Shown one piece after another: positions 9,049 to 17,797 of a DNA stretch of 64,000 nucleotides. The notes under the pieces were generated by a model. That model did no database searches. It was not told the origin of the DNA and was given only the letters and a program-made list of their open reading frames with translations. Positions within the stretch are counted from its first letter, which is position 1. Each line of letters opens with the position of its first letter. This stretch comes from Planctomycetota bacterium (GTDB lineage Bacteria; Planctomycetota; UBA8742; UBA2392), in NCBI GenBank assembly GCA_020849795.1, contig JADZFR010000054.1:62001-126000 (forward strand), given 5' to 3'. Made by a program: the position numbers and the translations under genes.

Positions 9049-10182
9049 CTAGGCGGCAGCGCGTTCCCTAGAATCGTCAATCGTGGGCGACGCACTGGCG
9101 CCAATTCTGGCCAGAATCGAGTCCAAAATCGTCGACGCCGCCTTGGGCTGTGCAAGCTGGGCGGCAGCTGCCGAAGCGGCAGTCTGGGCGTCCTCCGACA
9201 ACAACAGACCACGTGCCAGTTCGAGAATGCGGTCCGGCGTCAATGTTTCCTGCTGAATCAGTACCCCGGCCCCCGCGGCGGCCACCCAAAGGGCATTTGC
9301 CCGCTGGTGGTCATCAGCCGCGGCTGGGTAGGGCACCAGTGCCATCGGCACGGCTAACGCCAGCAGTTCACTGATAGTGCCGGCGCCGCTTCGGGTCAGT
9401 GCCACGTCAGCGGCGCTGAACCAGGTGGCGGTGTTATGGGTGAACGCGCATGCGCGGTGGCGCAGGCCGGCCTCTCGCCAGGCGGATCGAGCCTTGTCCA
9501 AGTCGGCTTGGCCGGTGAGGTGCAAAACCTGCATGTGTTCGCGCAGTCCACCAAGCTGCGTGGCCGCGGCAAGTGCGGCATCATTAATGGCTTGCGCCCC
9601 CTGGCTTCCGCCCATGACCAACAACGTTGGCAGATGAGCGTCAAGACCCAGCGCACGGCGCGCATCTTGCTTCGGAACTGGCGAGAGAAAGGCTTGACGC
9701 ACGGGGTTGCCAACGACTTCAACGCTGCACTCCAGCGGCCGCGTGAGCGGCATGTGTGCATAGCACGTGCGAGCGAAGCGGGCGATCGTGCGCGTGACTT
9801 TGCCGGGCACCGCATTCGATTCCATCAAGAAGACGGGCAGACGCATCAGGCTGGCTGCCATCGCCCCGGGCAGAGACGCGTAACCGCCGACGCACAGCAG
9901 CACGTCGGCCTGGAACTCTTTCAGCTTGCGGCGGGCGGCGGGCACCGCCAGTGCCGTCGTGATGACGGTGGTAGCTTTGCTGCGCAGTGTTCCGCGCGGC
10001 CGACTGACCTGCAGCGCGGTGAATTCGTAGCCCGCATGGCCGAGCATGCTTCGCTCAAGCTCGTTGCCGCTGCACAGGAAGTGAACGCTGTCGCGGCCAT
10101 AGCGGGCTGCAATCTCATCGGCCATGGCGATCGCCGGCGCAACGTGGCCCCCGGTGCCGCCCCCTGCGATCACGACCCTCAT
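9049..10182 (-). CDS. murG: MurG, lipid II synthase
   Basis: Transfers GlcNAc from UDP-GlcNAc to lipid I on the inner face of the membrane. The N-terminal GGGTGGHVAPA loop binds lipid-linked substrate; RSGAGTISELLAL and PYPAAADDHQ lie in the nucleotide-sugar domain. A longer frame starts at 10248, but the ATG at 10182 (MRVVIAGGG) with a GAGGA just upstream gives the standard N-terminus and 377 residues. The last 15 residues are basic. Neighbours are ftsW upstream and murC downstream on the same strand. Confidence 0.95.
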   Translation of the reverse strand: MRVVIAGGGTGGHVAPAIAMADEIAARYGRDSVHFLCSGNELERSMLGHAGYEFTALQVSRPRGTLRSKATTVITTALAVPAARRKLKEFQADVLLCVGGYASLPGAMAASLMRLPVFLMESNAVPGKVTRTIARFARTCYAHMPLTRPLECSVEVVGNPVRQAFLSPVPKQDARRALGLDAHLPTLLVMGGSQGAQAINDAALAAATQLGGLREHMQVLHLTGQADLDKARSAWREAGLRHRACAFTHNTATWFSAADVALTRSGAGTISELLALAVPMALVPYPAAADDHQRANALWVAAAGAGVLIQQETLTPDRILELARGLLLSEDAQTAASAAAAQLAQPKAASTILDSILARIGASASPTIDDSRERAAA

Positions 10183-10361
10183 GGCTTCCTCGTTGATTCC
10201 GCTTTTGGCGCCGCGGGTGCACCGACGGACGGACGGACCATCGCGCACCCGCTAGCGCCGACTTCAGGGCTCAGGATGGCCGGACAACACAGCCACCACC
10301 CCGCCTACCCTGGGAAAGGTACTTTCAGTCCGGGGCTGGCTTGCCCCGGTTCGGCCAAGAC

Positions 10362-11573
10362 TCAGGCCGTCGCACTCGAACTTGCGACGATTCGCCGGGC
10401 ACGGGCGCTTTGCCTTGCGCTTTCGGCCAGTCTTTCGCCGGCGAGTTCAGCCTGCAGCAGCGTGAATGCTTCCTGTTCGGTGACGCACTTTCGTGCCACG
10501 CTCAGGACCACGCCCACGGCACACAGGTAGAAGAAACAACTGCTGCCGCCAAAGCTGATGAATGGCAGCCCAATGCCCTTTGTCGGCACACTGGCGGTCA
10601 CAACTGCAATGTTGATGGCGGCTTGCAACCCGATGGCGCCCGTGACCCCCAGCACGGCAAGGCTGCCGAAGCGGTCAGGCGCCCGACGCGCAATTTTCGC
10701 GCCCAGGATCATCAGGGATATGAACAGCGCAAGCGTGATCGCGCTGCCGACGAATCCGGCTTCTTCTGCGAGCACGGCAAAGATGAAGTCGGTTTCCTGC
10801 TCGGGCAGGTAGTAGAGTTTCTGCATCGAGTTGCCGAGCCCCTGGCCTTCCATGCCGCCGCTGCCGATGGCGATCAGCGATTGCTTCACCTGATGGCCCT
10901 TGCCGCGCGGGTCGGCGCCTGGATCAAGAAACACCAGCACGCGGTCCTGAATGTGGTCGAACTTGCTGTACATCACGATGCTCGCGATCGGGATCAGGAT
11001 CAGCATGACGAAGCCCAGGTGCTTCAGGCGCAGGCCGCCTGCCAGCAGCACCAGAAAGCAGCTTGCAGCCAGAAACAGGCTGGTGCCAAAGTCGGGCTGC
11101 GCCATGACCAGAACGCAATAAATGCCGACAAACACGCATGCCGGCAGAAAGCCGCGCCGGAAGCTGCCCAGCTCTTTGCGCCGCACCGTTGCGTAAGCCG
11201 CCGCGCACAGCAGAAGCGACAGTTTTGCAAAGTCACTCGGTTGCAGGCCAAAGCCACCAAATCGCAGCCAGCGGCGGGCGCCATTGTATTCGGTGCCGAT
11301 GCCTGGAATCAGCGTCAGCACCAGCAAAGCCAGCCCCAGCACATACAGCGGCTTGGCAAAGCGCAGCCAAGTATTGTGGTCCATGCGCGCGATGATCGCC
11401 ATGCCAACCAAACCGGCGCCGACGAACATGAGGTGACGCTTGATGAACACGAAAGGGTCGATCTCGGCGCCGGGGACGACGCGAATCGCGCTGCTGGAAA
11501 AGACCATGACGATGCCGATGCCGACCAGTGCCAGCAGGTTCAGAAGGTAGGCGTTGCGCAAGGTGTGCTGCAC
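10362..11573 (-). CDS. ftsW: FtsW, SEDS-family septal peptidoglycan polymerase
   Basis: About ten membrane segments over 403 residues. Family blocks visible: NGARRWLRFGGFGLQPSDFAK split around residue 110, MAQPDFGTSLF, LPEQETDFIFAVLAEE, and GLPFISFGGSS near the C-terminus. The Asp of the FtsW/RodA catalytic region is present. The C-terminal tail of about 40 residues is basic and cytoplasmic. The start is GTG at 11573 with GGGGAG seven bases upstream. It heads the murein cluster; a 179-base gap separates it from murG. The second SEDS protein in the window (22353) is the RodA type. Confidence 0.93.
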   Translation of the reverse strand: MQHTLRNAYLLNLLALVGIGIVMVFSSSAIRVVPGAEIDPFVFIKRHLMFVGAGLVGMAIIARMDHNTWLRFAKPLYVLGLALLVLTLIPGIGTEYNGARRWLRFGGFGLQPSDFAKLSLLLCAAAYATVRRKELGSFRRGFLPACVFVGIYCVLVMAQPDFGTSLFLAASCFLVLLAGGLRLKHLGFVMLILIPIASIVMYSKFDHIQDRVLVFLDPGADPRGKGHQVKQSLIAIGSGGMEGQGLGNSMQKLYYLPEQETDFIFAVLAEEAGFVGSAITLALFISLMILGAKIARRAPDRFGSLAVLGVTGAIGLQAAINIAVVTASVPTKGIGLPFISFGGSSCFFYLCAVGVVLSVARKCVTEQEAFTLLQAELAGERLAESARQSARARRIVASSSATA

Positions 11574-11659
11574 GAAGTTCTCCCCGCATGTTTTCGGACG
11601 CCGGGGCCGTGCGACTTTGGAGAATCATGTTGGCGGCTGGATGCAGCTGGTCGTGAGTG

Positions 11660-11700
11660 GCAACAAATGAACAGAGGCTCGGGAAGTTCCCGAGCCTCTG
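11660..11700 (-). terminator. Terminator after the lamin-tail lipoprotein gene
   Basis: A 12-bp perfect stem (11672-11683 with 11689-11700, loop AAGTT) is followed on the minus strand by TTCATTTGTT. It separates the lipoprotein gene from ftsW. Confidence 0.75.
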
Positions 11701-11715
11701 GCGGGTCAAGCATGG

Positions 11716-12360
11716 TTAGTTGCCGGGAGTCGGCATGTTGGCGTGCCAGGCGCTGCTGTTGTTGGCAGTGCCATCGTAGTTCATCGTGTCGCCCTGGTTC
11801 GGCGTGGTGACGAAATCGCCCTGGGCCCATTCGCCTACCTGCACGGCGGCGCCTTCGAAGGCGTGGTTGGCGCTGCCCCACTGCACGAAGTCCATGAGTT
11901 CGCCGCCGGCGCGAACCAGTGCCAGCGACCCGTCACTGACGTTCAGCGCGCCAAAGCTTGGTGCGAACTGTTCCGCACCAGTATCGATGCCGGAAACGCC
12001 CAGGTGCAGAATGACGCGCGCGTTGGCCGGAACACGAAACCCGAAGGGGAACGTGTAGCTGTTCTGGGCGTCCATGACCTTCCAGCCGCCGATGTCGGCT
12101 TCAAACGCCGAAGCGTTGTAAAGCTCAAGCCAGTCGCCACCTAGTGCGACCTCTTCGATCGTCACGGGGCTCAACGACACCGGGTAGCCGCTTGGAGTGC
12201 CGGGCTTGGGTACGGTGTTGGCGTTGGGCAGGTTCTGGGGGTTGGGCCCGTTGGACTGGGGCACAGAAATATCGCCCTCAACGGAGTTGGCGTAAGCTCC
12301 GCAACCAGCCGCCAAGGCGGCAAAAGCGGAAAGGCAAATCAGCGCAAAAATCCGGCGCAT
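11716..12360 (-). CDS. Lipoprotein with lamin-tail (LTD) domain
   Basis: A 214-residue exported lipoprotein. The signal peptide ends in LAAGC (Cys20). After a Pro/Asn-rich linker (about residues 28-60), the rest resembles a lamin tail domain, a small Ig-like beta fold: VTIEEVALGGDWLELYNAS, DIGGWKVMD, then FVQWGSA and a C-terminal TPNQGDT block. LTD modules in bacteria are found in secreted nucleases and surface proteins and are thought to bind partners rather than catalyse. The ATG at 12360, with GAGGA five bases upstream, is preferred to a start 51 codons earlier that would bury the signal peptide. Monocistronic. Confidence 0.8.
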   Translation of the reverse strand: MRRIFALICLSAFAALAAGCGAYANSVEGDISVPQSNGPNPQNLPNANTVPKPGTPSGYPVSLSPVTIEEVALGGDWLELYNASAFEADIGGWKVMDAQNSYTFPFGFRVPANARVILHLGVSGIDTGAEQFAPSFGALNVSDGSLALVRAGGELMDFVQWGSANHAFEGAAVQVGEWAQGDFVTTPNQGDTMNYDGTANNSSAWHANMPTPGN

Positions 12361-12795
12361 AGGATCCTCATGCACAGGGATGCCAGGGGTTCTCGCCCGG
12401 CCCCCAAATCGCGCGGACGTACGGTTGTCTTGTCGGGGGAGCACGAAGTGTAAGTGCAAGTCGGCTCTGGTGCAAGGCTGTTTCGGTGTGCCGCGAATGG
12501 CTTTTGGCATCACGGCACAGGCAGCTTAAATGGACCGGCCCCCGCTGCGGTGCTTTTTCTGTCGGCGCTAAAAGACAGGGCTTTTTTCGCAGCAGGGGCG
12601 CGATCGTTGTCGGATACCAGTTTTTTTGTTCAGACCGTCCGTGAAAGCACGCGTCACCCGGGGCACGTTTCTAATCCGTCGCGCAGTGATGCGCCGCCCC
12701 GGAACGCTAAGCTACATGGCTGGTCCTCCTTCCTTGGCCGTTTCCCGCGTCCGGCAATGCAGGTCGTGCCATAGTTCCGTAAAATGCCCGACCAC
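12361..12795. other. Gene-free stretch with a nested inverted repeat
   Basis: This 435-base region lies upstream of the lamin-tail lipoprotein gene and downstream of the prepilin-like gene. No convincing frame was found. Arms 12540-12549 and 12588-12598 pair imperfectly around an inner repeat (12559-12563 with 12574-12578) flanked by T5 and T6 tracts. No clear promoter was assigned. It may hold a small RNA, but this is not demonstrated. Confidence 0.35.
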
Positions 12796-13446
12796 TTAGT
12801 CGAACACGCCGTCAAACGGCTTTACTTTGCCGAAAAGCTCAGTACCCGGAGCGTTCCACTGCTCCAGAGAAATCTCGTAGCCCCAACCCAGCATGTCGTC
12901 GTGGCGCACATACTCGGCGACCTCGCCATCTGACCACACGCTGAGAACTTCGTCTTCGTGGTTGATCCAGTTGCGCTCGTTGGCGCAGATGACAATGCGG
13001 CGGTTTTCGCCGCGGGCGCTCATCAGATAGAACGACTCGTTGCCCTGGGGTGCGGTCCATGAGCAGCTCATTGGCTCAAGGAAAAAGGCGTCCAGGTTGT
13101 CGAGCGAGCGGCGGTCCATTTCAACGTCGTTGCCCGACGTGGCCACCATCTTGGGCAGCATGTCTTCCTTGAACACTTTGTGCCGGAAGCAGCCCTCCCA
13201 GAATTCGCGGCCCTTGAGCTCGGCCATGGGGCCCATCACAAACAGGCGCTTGACCCGTTTGTCGGTGCCGTGGCTGACCATGCCCAGGTTGTTGTAGATG
13301 TCCTGCAGGACTTTCTTGTCGAGGTCGTGGCTTGCCTGGCGCATCTTGCTGACTACCGAAGTGGCAAGCACGCTGGCCAGCAAGCCGATGATGGCGATCA
13401 CGACCATCAGCTCGACAAGAGTAAACGCACGGCGGGTGAGGCGCAT
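12796..13446 (-). CDS. Type IV prepilin-like (pseudopilin) protein
   Basis: A 216-residue protein with the prepilin N-terminus RRAFTLVELMVVIAII: a short basic leader, Phe at +1 after cleavage, Glu at +5, and a hydrophobic helix. The C-terminal 150 residues form a globular part with several Cys and Trp and resemble no named pilin. The start at 13446 has AGGAG eight bases upstream; in-frame ATGs further out lack one. No secretion or pilus genes are nearby, so it must use a prepilin peptidase and assembly machine encoded elsewhere. Large numbers of lone H2/N-methylated prepilin-like proteins are typical of planctomycetes. Confidence 0.82.
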   Translation of the reverse strand: MRLTRRAFTLVELMVVIAIIGLLASVLATSVVSKMRQASHDLDKKVLQDIYNNLGMVSHGTDKRVKRLFVMGPMAELKGREFWEGCFRHKVFKEDMLPKMVATSGNDVEMDRRSLDNLDAFFLEPMSCSWTAPQGNESFYLMSARGENRRIVICANERNWINHEDEVLSVWSDGEVAEYVRHDDMLGWGYEISLEQWNAPGTELFGKVKPFDGVFD

Positions 13447-13759
13447 GAAGGGGCTCCTGTTCCGGTTCATGCCCTCAGTATATCGCCCCTTCCCCAACTC
13501 GTGAAACGAGACAGCGTCGGATGGCAACATCACATTGCCAATCCGCAAATGCCGATTCTCTGGTTGCGATGTGGGGGCAGTCAATCGCGGCGCAGGTGCA
13601 ATGCCAGCCGGGATGGACTCTGCCAGGGGCGCGAGGGCGCCCCATCTAGGGTGAGGGTCAGTGTCGCAAGAGCGCATGTATGATTTATCAGTAACACTTG
13701 CAATGGGCGCTGGCAAGAAATCGTCGGTGCTGGGTTTGTAGCAGTAGAAAACTGAGCCG
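13447..13759. other. Gene-free stretch between bioA and the prepilin-like gene
   Basis: This 313-base interval separates two minus-strand genes. It must hold the prepilin promoter and the end of the bioA message. I see no confident hairpin terminator, RNA or small gene in it. Confidence 0.4.
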
Positions 13760-15238
13760 CTAACCCTGCTCGCCCGTGCGTTTGCCCTTCTTTTTCGGCA
13801 CCTTTCCCGTAGTGTTGGCATCGGCGTCGGCTTCGTCCAGCGCCTTGAGGCCTTCGTCGATGGCGTTGACGATTTCGTCCACCTGTTCGCGCTCGATGTT
13901 CAGTGGCGGGCAGATCGTGATCATGTTGCCCAGCGGCCGCAGCAGCACACGCGCATTGTCGATCGCGCGCATGCATACTTTGATGGCGTCACCCCGCGAC
14001 TCGTAATCGCTGACATCGCGGCCGTTCGCGTCCTTGATCGGTATGCCGATGGCCAACCCGCGCTGCCGAATCTGCCCGACGCGCGGGTGCTCGCTGAACT
14101 TGCGGCGCAGAATGTAGTGAAACTCGCGCGCCCGGGCGCGAACGTTTTCTTTCAGCTTGTGCTCAGCCACCAGCTCAAGGTTTCGCAAGGCCACGGCGCA
14201 CGCGATCGGGTTGCCGCTGTACGTGTGGCCGTGCAGAAACTGCTTCATATCTGACCACTCGCCCTTAAAGGCGTCGTAGACCTTGTCGCTGGCGACCGTC
14301 ACGCCCATGGGCAGTGTGCCCCCGGTGATGCCTTTGCCCAGGCACAGAATGTCAGGCTCAATCAACTCGGCGCTGCTGGCAATCAGCGGGCCGGTGCGGC
14401 AGAAGCCCGTGAACACCTCGTCGGTGATCAGCAGGATGTCGTACTCGCGGCAGTACTTCTTGATCTTGCCAAGATAGTCTTCGGCCAGCGGGCGCATGCC
14501 CGCCGCGGCCTGGATTACCGGCTCAATCACGACGGCTGCCAGCTTGTCGGACTTTCCGGCGATCAGGGCCTCGAGTGCCATTTCTGTGCTGCGCAGGCTG
14601 TCGGGGCGTTCGCCTTCCTCGATCTGCATCGGGTAGTCGGCGTTCTGGCACTCGAACAGCGAGGGCGCGAACTTTCGCCGGAATGTGTCGATCGAGCTTG
14701 CCGACATCGCCCCGAACGTGTCGCCGTGATACCCGTAATGGAAAGTCAGAAACTGCGTGCGGCTGATACGCCCGATCTGGTTCTGGTACTGCAAAGCCAT
14801 CTTCATCGCGACTTCGACGGCTGTGCTGCCGTTGTCGCTGTAGAACACGTGGTTCAGGCTTGGCGGCTCGCCGGCATAGCGGAAGTCCTCCTTGATCGCC
14901 TCGGTCAATTGCACAGCCAGGTCAATCGCCGGCACGTGGCTTACGCTGAACAGGCTGGTGTGGCACAGGCGGGCAGCCTGGTCCTGGATTGCGTTGACGA
15001 GGTCGGGCTGGTTGTGGCCCCAGACGTTGCACCACATGCTGCCATACGCGTCAAGAAACCTGCGGCGCCGCACGTCGTAGAGATAGGGCCCTTGGCCGCG
15101 CTCCATGATAATGGGCTCGCGCTGGGCGTACTCCTGCATCTGGGTGTAAGGGTGCCAAACAACAGTCTGGTCCTGCTCGGCGAGCAGTTTGTAGTCCCTT
15201 AGTCCGCCAAGGCGGCTGCTGGCGCGCGATTCGGACAT
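13760..15238 (-). CDS. bioA: Adenosylmethionine-8-amino-7-oxononanoate aminotransferase
   Basis: Makes 7,8-diaminopelargonate from KAPA with S-adenosylmethionine as amino donor, in biotin synthesis. Motifs: WHPYTQMQEY, YGSMWCNVWGHN, SDNGSTAVEVAMKMALQY, YHGDTFGAMS, LLITDEVFTGFCRTG and the PLP lysine in CLGKGITGGTLPMG, then HGHTYSGNPIACA. A highly charged 30-residue tail rich in Lys/Gly follows the catalytic fold. The ATG at 15238 is chosen over a TTG at 15271; neither has a strong ribosome binding site. No other biotin genes are nearby, so the pathway is scattered. Confidence 0.93.
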   Translation of the reverse strand: MSESRASSRLGGLRDYKLLAEQDQTVVWHPYTQMQEYAQREPIIMERGQGPYLYDVRRRRFLDAYGSMWCNVWGHNQPDLVNAIQDQAARLCHTSLFSVSHVPAIDLAVQLTEAIKEDFRYAGEPPSLNHVFYSDNGSTAVEVAMKMALQYQNQIGRISRTQFLTFHYGYHGDTFGAMSASSIDTFRRKFAPSLFECQNADYPMQIEEGERPDSLRSTEMALEALIAGKSDKLAAVVIEPVIQAAAGMRPLAEDYLGKIKKYCREYDILLITDEVFTGFCRTGPLIASSAELIEPDILCLGKGITGGTLPMGVTVASDKVYDAFKGEWSDMKQFLHGHTYSGNPIACAVALRNLELVAEHKLKENVRARAREFHYILRRKFSEHPRVGQIRQRGLAIGIPIKDANGRDVSDYESRGDAIKVCMRAIDNARVLLRPLGNMITICPPLNIEREQVDEIVNAIDEGLKALDEADADANTTGKVPKKKGKRTGEQG

Positions 15239-15319
15239 ATCCACAGACCGTGAGCAAAGCCGGGGGTACAAGGACTAGTGAACCACCCTTGGCGTTGCAA
15301 GCAAGGCTTAGTGGCGGCT

Positions 15320-15335
15320 TTACATTTTGATGTAA
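15320..15335. promoter_or_regulatory. Inverted repeat TTACAT-N4-ATGTAA, possible operator
   Basis: A perfect 6+6 inverted repeat with a 4-base centre lies in the divergent intergenic region between bioA (start 15238) and the gene at 15459. Its spacing is typical of a dimeric repressor site. It does not match the known BirA biotin operator, so which gene it controls is open. Confidence 0.35.
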
Positions 15336-15458
15336 CTAGTGGCGAGCGCTAATCGTACAGATTGTTGTTGGGGGGCGGGGGTGATACCATCTTTCGCTTC
15401 CTCAAAGTTGAGGTACGGGGCCTTTCGTCCCCAAGGGACGCTGAATCCAGGAGAGTGT

Positions 15459-16211
15459 ATGCGCAATGTGAAGTGGATGCTGGCAGTAGCGGCGATGATT
15501 GGTGTTGGCGCGTTTTCGGCGCCGGTGACTGCCCAGATGGGCGGGTCAACCGAGAAGAAGGTCGAAGGCGAGAAGAAAGAAGGAGAGGGCAAAGAAGGCG
15601 AAGGCAAAGAAGAGCCCAAGGAAGAGGATGGGATCTACACGACCATGCTCAAGCCGATGCTGAAAGATGTCGGCGAAGTCATCGACAAGGCCGAATACAC
15701 CGACGCCGACGTCAAAGCCTACCTGAAGCACCACGCAGCAGTGAAGAAGTTGTTCGAGGCGGACCCGAAGTGGGAAGAGCTGAGCAACGAGAATCTCAAG
15801 AAAGCCTTCGAGTACATGGTCAAGAACGAGAAGTACGTGGCCTGGGCCAAGGAAGCCGGCGTTGATGCCGACATGTTCCTGCGCAAGGGGCTGCGGCTTC
15901 GCATGCAGTGGTTCAAGAAGAACTGGGTAGACGAGCAGGAGGCAGGCCTGAAGGAGTATCTGGCCGAGCTTGAAAAGGGCAAAGCCGACATCCCGGAAGA
16001 AGAGTTCAAGGCCGCCAAGGAGTACATTGAGGGCCTGATGAAGGACCTTGCCAACGCCCGCAAGTTCATGGGCAAGGCCATTACCGGTCCGACCGACGCC
16101 GAGAAGAAGGCAATCGAAGACAACAAAGAGGCGCTGAAGAAGGCCTTCGACGAAGAAGATGGCGACTCAGAAGAGGGCGACGAAGGCGAAGACGAAGACG
16201 GCATGAAGTAA
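15459..16211 (+). CDS. Secreted, highly charged hypothetical protein
   Basis: Not recognised. The 250-residue protein has a cleavable signal peptide (residues 1-26, ending VTAQ), a Lys/Glu-only segment of low complexity (about 30-55), a helical middle, and a C-terminal tail of Glu/Asp (about 225-250). No cysteines in the mature part. The start at 15459 has AGGAG five bases upstream; an in-frame start 40 codons earlier precedes the signal peptide and is unlikely. The Glu/Lys richness suggests a periplasmic helical or partly disordered protein. It is followed by a strong terminator. Confidence 0.75.
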   Translation: MRNVKWMLAVAAMIGVGAFSAPVTAQMGGSTEKKVEGEKKEGEGKEGEGKEEPKEEDGIYTTMLKPMLKDVGEVIDKAEYTDADVKAYLKHHAAVKKLFEADPKWEELSNENLKKAFEYMVKNEKYVAWAKEAGVDADMFLRKGLRLRMQWFKKNWVDEQEAGLKEYLAELEKGKADIPEEEFKAAKEYIEGLMKDLANARKFMGKAITGPTDAEKKAIEDNKEALKKAFDEEDGDSEEGDEGEDEDGMK

Positions 16212-16233
16212 GTGACAAACGCAACGCATCAAT

Positions 16234-16262
16234 AGGGGGCGCCCGCTTGGGCGCCCCCTTTC
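16234..16262 (+). terminator. Intrinsic terminator
   Basis: An 11-bp perfect GC stem (16234-16244 with 16249-16259, loop GCTT) ending in TTT lies 22 bases after the charged protein's stop codon. Confidence 0.8.
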
Positions 16263-16313
16263 GTCACCACGGCGTCACCTGTCTCATCTTTCATGCGAGC
16301 GCTCGATTTGACG

Positions 16314-16343
16314 GTTGACAGCACCCCCGGTTGCCGGTTGAAT
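16314..16343 (+). promoter_or_regulatory. Probable promoter of the outer-membrane protein gene
   Basis: A consensus TTGACA (16314-16319) is separated by 18 bases from TTGAAT (16338-16343). Downstream in the leader a perfect 8-bp inverted repeat, GCAACCCA-N5-TGGGTTGC (16382-16402), could act as an operator or RNA hairpin before the start at 16436. Confidence 0.5.
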
Positions 16344-16435
16344 CTTGCTCAACCCCCGAAGTTACGCTTTCAGGCTTAACTGCAACCCAAACTGTGGGTT
16401 GCCGCGCCTGCAGGCTATCCGCAGGAGCAGTTGGC

Positions 16436-17548
16436 ATGCGCCACATGTGGCTCTTCTTGCTCATGGCTGCCAGCGTCAGCATTTTCGCCGCAGCCGCGAA
16501 CGCCCAGCGCCTTCCGCAGGTGCTGAACATGAACACCCACGAAGGCAAGTTTGCTACGGGTGGCGTGGGGCTCCAGATTGGCTTCGGCACCGGCTTTGGT
16601 GGTGAACTTCACCGCGAGGGCCCGGCGTCGAAAGTCGTGGACGGTGCCCTTGAAGCCGTGTTTCGGCGCAGGTTCGCCCAGACGCACAGCCGCTTTGTGC
16701 TTGGTGCAAAGCTGGATTTCCAGATCGGTTCCGACAATGACGTAATCGGCACCGACTTTGGCATCGAGTTTTACAACATCAGTATCAGCACCAGCGGGTC
16801 GGCTGTGTCGGGCACGAACAACCTGACGGTCGCCCCGAACACGGACCCGGTCTATCGCGCCACCAGCAGCAGCAGCGCGAGCCTGATCTACTTCGGGTTT
16901 GACTTCACCATCAACTTCTACAAGAGCGAGTTCATTGAGACTGACGGCCGCCGCACCCGCAACAACTGGGGTCTGGCGCTGATCGTTGGCCCCAAGGCGG
17001 GCATGCTGATGGGTGACTTCGCGGACCTGAACGGTTTCGCGACGGCGGGCCTTGACCTTGGCTTGATGGCGGACTTCCCGATTCCTATCCCGGGCGCCGA
17101 AGACCTGTTGTCGATCAGCCCGTACGCGATCTTTGAGATCAACTATCGTTTCGGCGTGGATACCGCGCTTGTCGACAGTAACCCGGCCAGCCCGACCTTT
17201 GGCCAGGATGTGCTGAACGACAGCTTTGACCTGGACTACTACAGCGCGTCGCAGGAAGACCAGGACGGCAACGGCTTGCCTGACTATGACGGCATCGCCA
17301 TTCGTCGCCACAACTTCATCCCGGCTTACCAGCTGAGCCTGGGCACCACGGTCAATCTGACGCCGATCTTCATCTCGCGCTCAGGTGGGTTGATCAACAA
17401 CTGGCGCTTCTGGATGAGCGCGACGGTCAGCTTCCCGTTGGGCCTGAACTTCATCATGGCAAACTATGTCGGTGACTCACTGTGGGGCGCAGACGAACTG
17501 CCGACCATGAGCTTCACCTTCTCATTCGGCGCGGCGTACTTCTTCTAA
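16436..17548 (+). CDS. Putative outer-membrane beta-barrel protein
   Basis: A 370-residue protein with a signal peptide (residues 1-23, ending ANAQ) and a body made of alternating amphipathic strands separated by Gly/Asp/Asn turns. The C-terminus is SFGAAYFF: a terminal aromatic residue in an amphipathic last strand is the BAM recognition signal of outer-membrane barrels. No named porin family is evident. The ATG at 16436 has AGGAG eight bases upstream. A consensus promoter and a near-perfect terminator make it a single-gene unit. Probable roles are a pore or surface-layer scaffold (inference). Confidence 0.72.
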   Translation: MRHMWLFLLMAASVSIFAAAANAQRLPQVLNMNTHEGKFATGGVGLQIGFGTGFGGELHREGPASKVVDGALEAVFRRRFAQTHSRFVLGAKLDFQIGSDNDVIGTDFGIEFYNISISTSGSAVSGTNNLTVAPNTDPVYRATSSSSASLIYFGFDFTINFYKSEFIETDGRRTRNNWGLALIVGPKAGMLMGDFADLNGFATAGLDLGLMADFPIPIPGAEDLLSISPYAIFEINYRFGVDTALVDSNPASPTFGQDVLNDSFDLDYYSASQEDQDGNGLPDYDGIAIRRHNFIPAYQLSLGTTVNLTPIFISRSGGLINNWRFWMSATVSFPLGLNFIMANYVGDSLWGADELPTMSFTFSFGAAYFF

Positions 17549-17570
17549 GCGGCGAGCAGATCGATAACTG

Positions 17571-17602
17571 AAAACGCGCGGGCCCAACGGCCCGCGCGTT
17601 TT
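17571..17602. terminator. Strong intrinsic terminator
   Basis: A 14-bp perfect stem (17571-17584 with 17589-17602, loop CAAC) with A4 and T4 ends follows the barrel-like gene and can work in both directions. Confidence 0.85.
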
Positions 17603-17797
17603 GATTCGGTGCCGACGCGAATGCGAAGACGCGCCCCGCCCGCAGAAGTTGTCGAGCAGCCGCAGAGCGCGGCCACTAGCCGAACAATCAGCAGCCGGCC
17701 CGACTGTGCCGGCGCTCCGCGCCTTCCCGCACAACCACGACTGCTCAGATTCGCAAAATGCGCACCGGTGGCTGCGCAACGAAACGCACCGCCTGCG

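Noticed and set aside
12712..12730. Minus-strand GGAGG followed by ATG TAG (start-stop)
   Set aside because: A minimal start-stop element is possible but one instance cannot be told from chance.
15320..15335. BirA operator at bioA
   Set aside because: The inverted repeat does not fit the known BirA half-sites and spacing.
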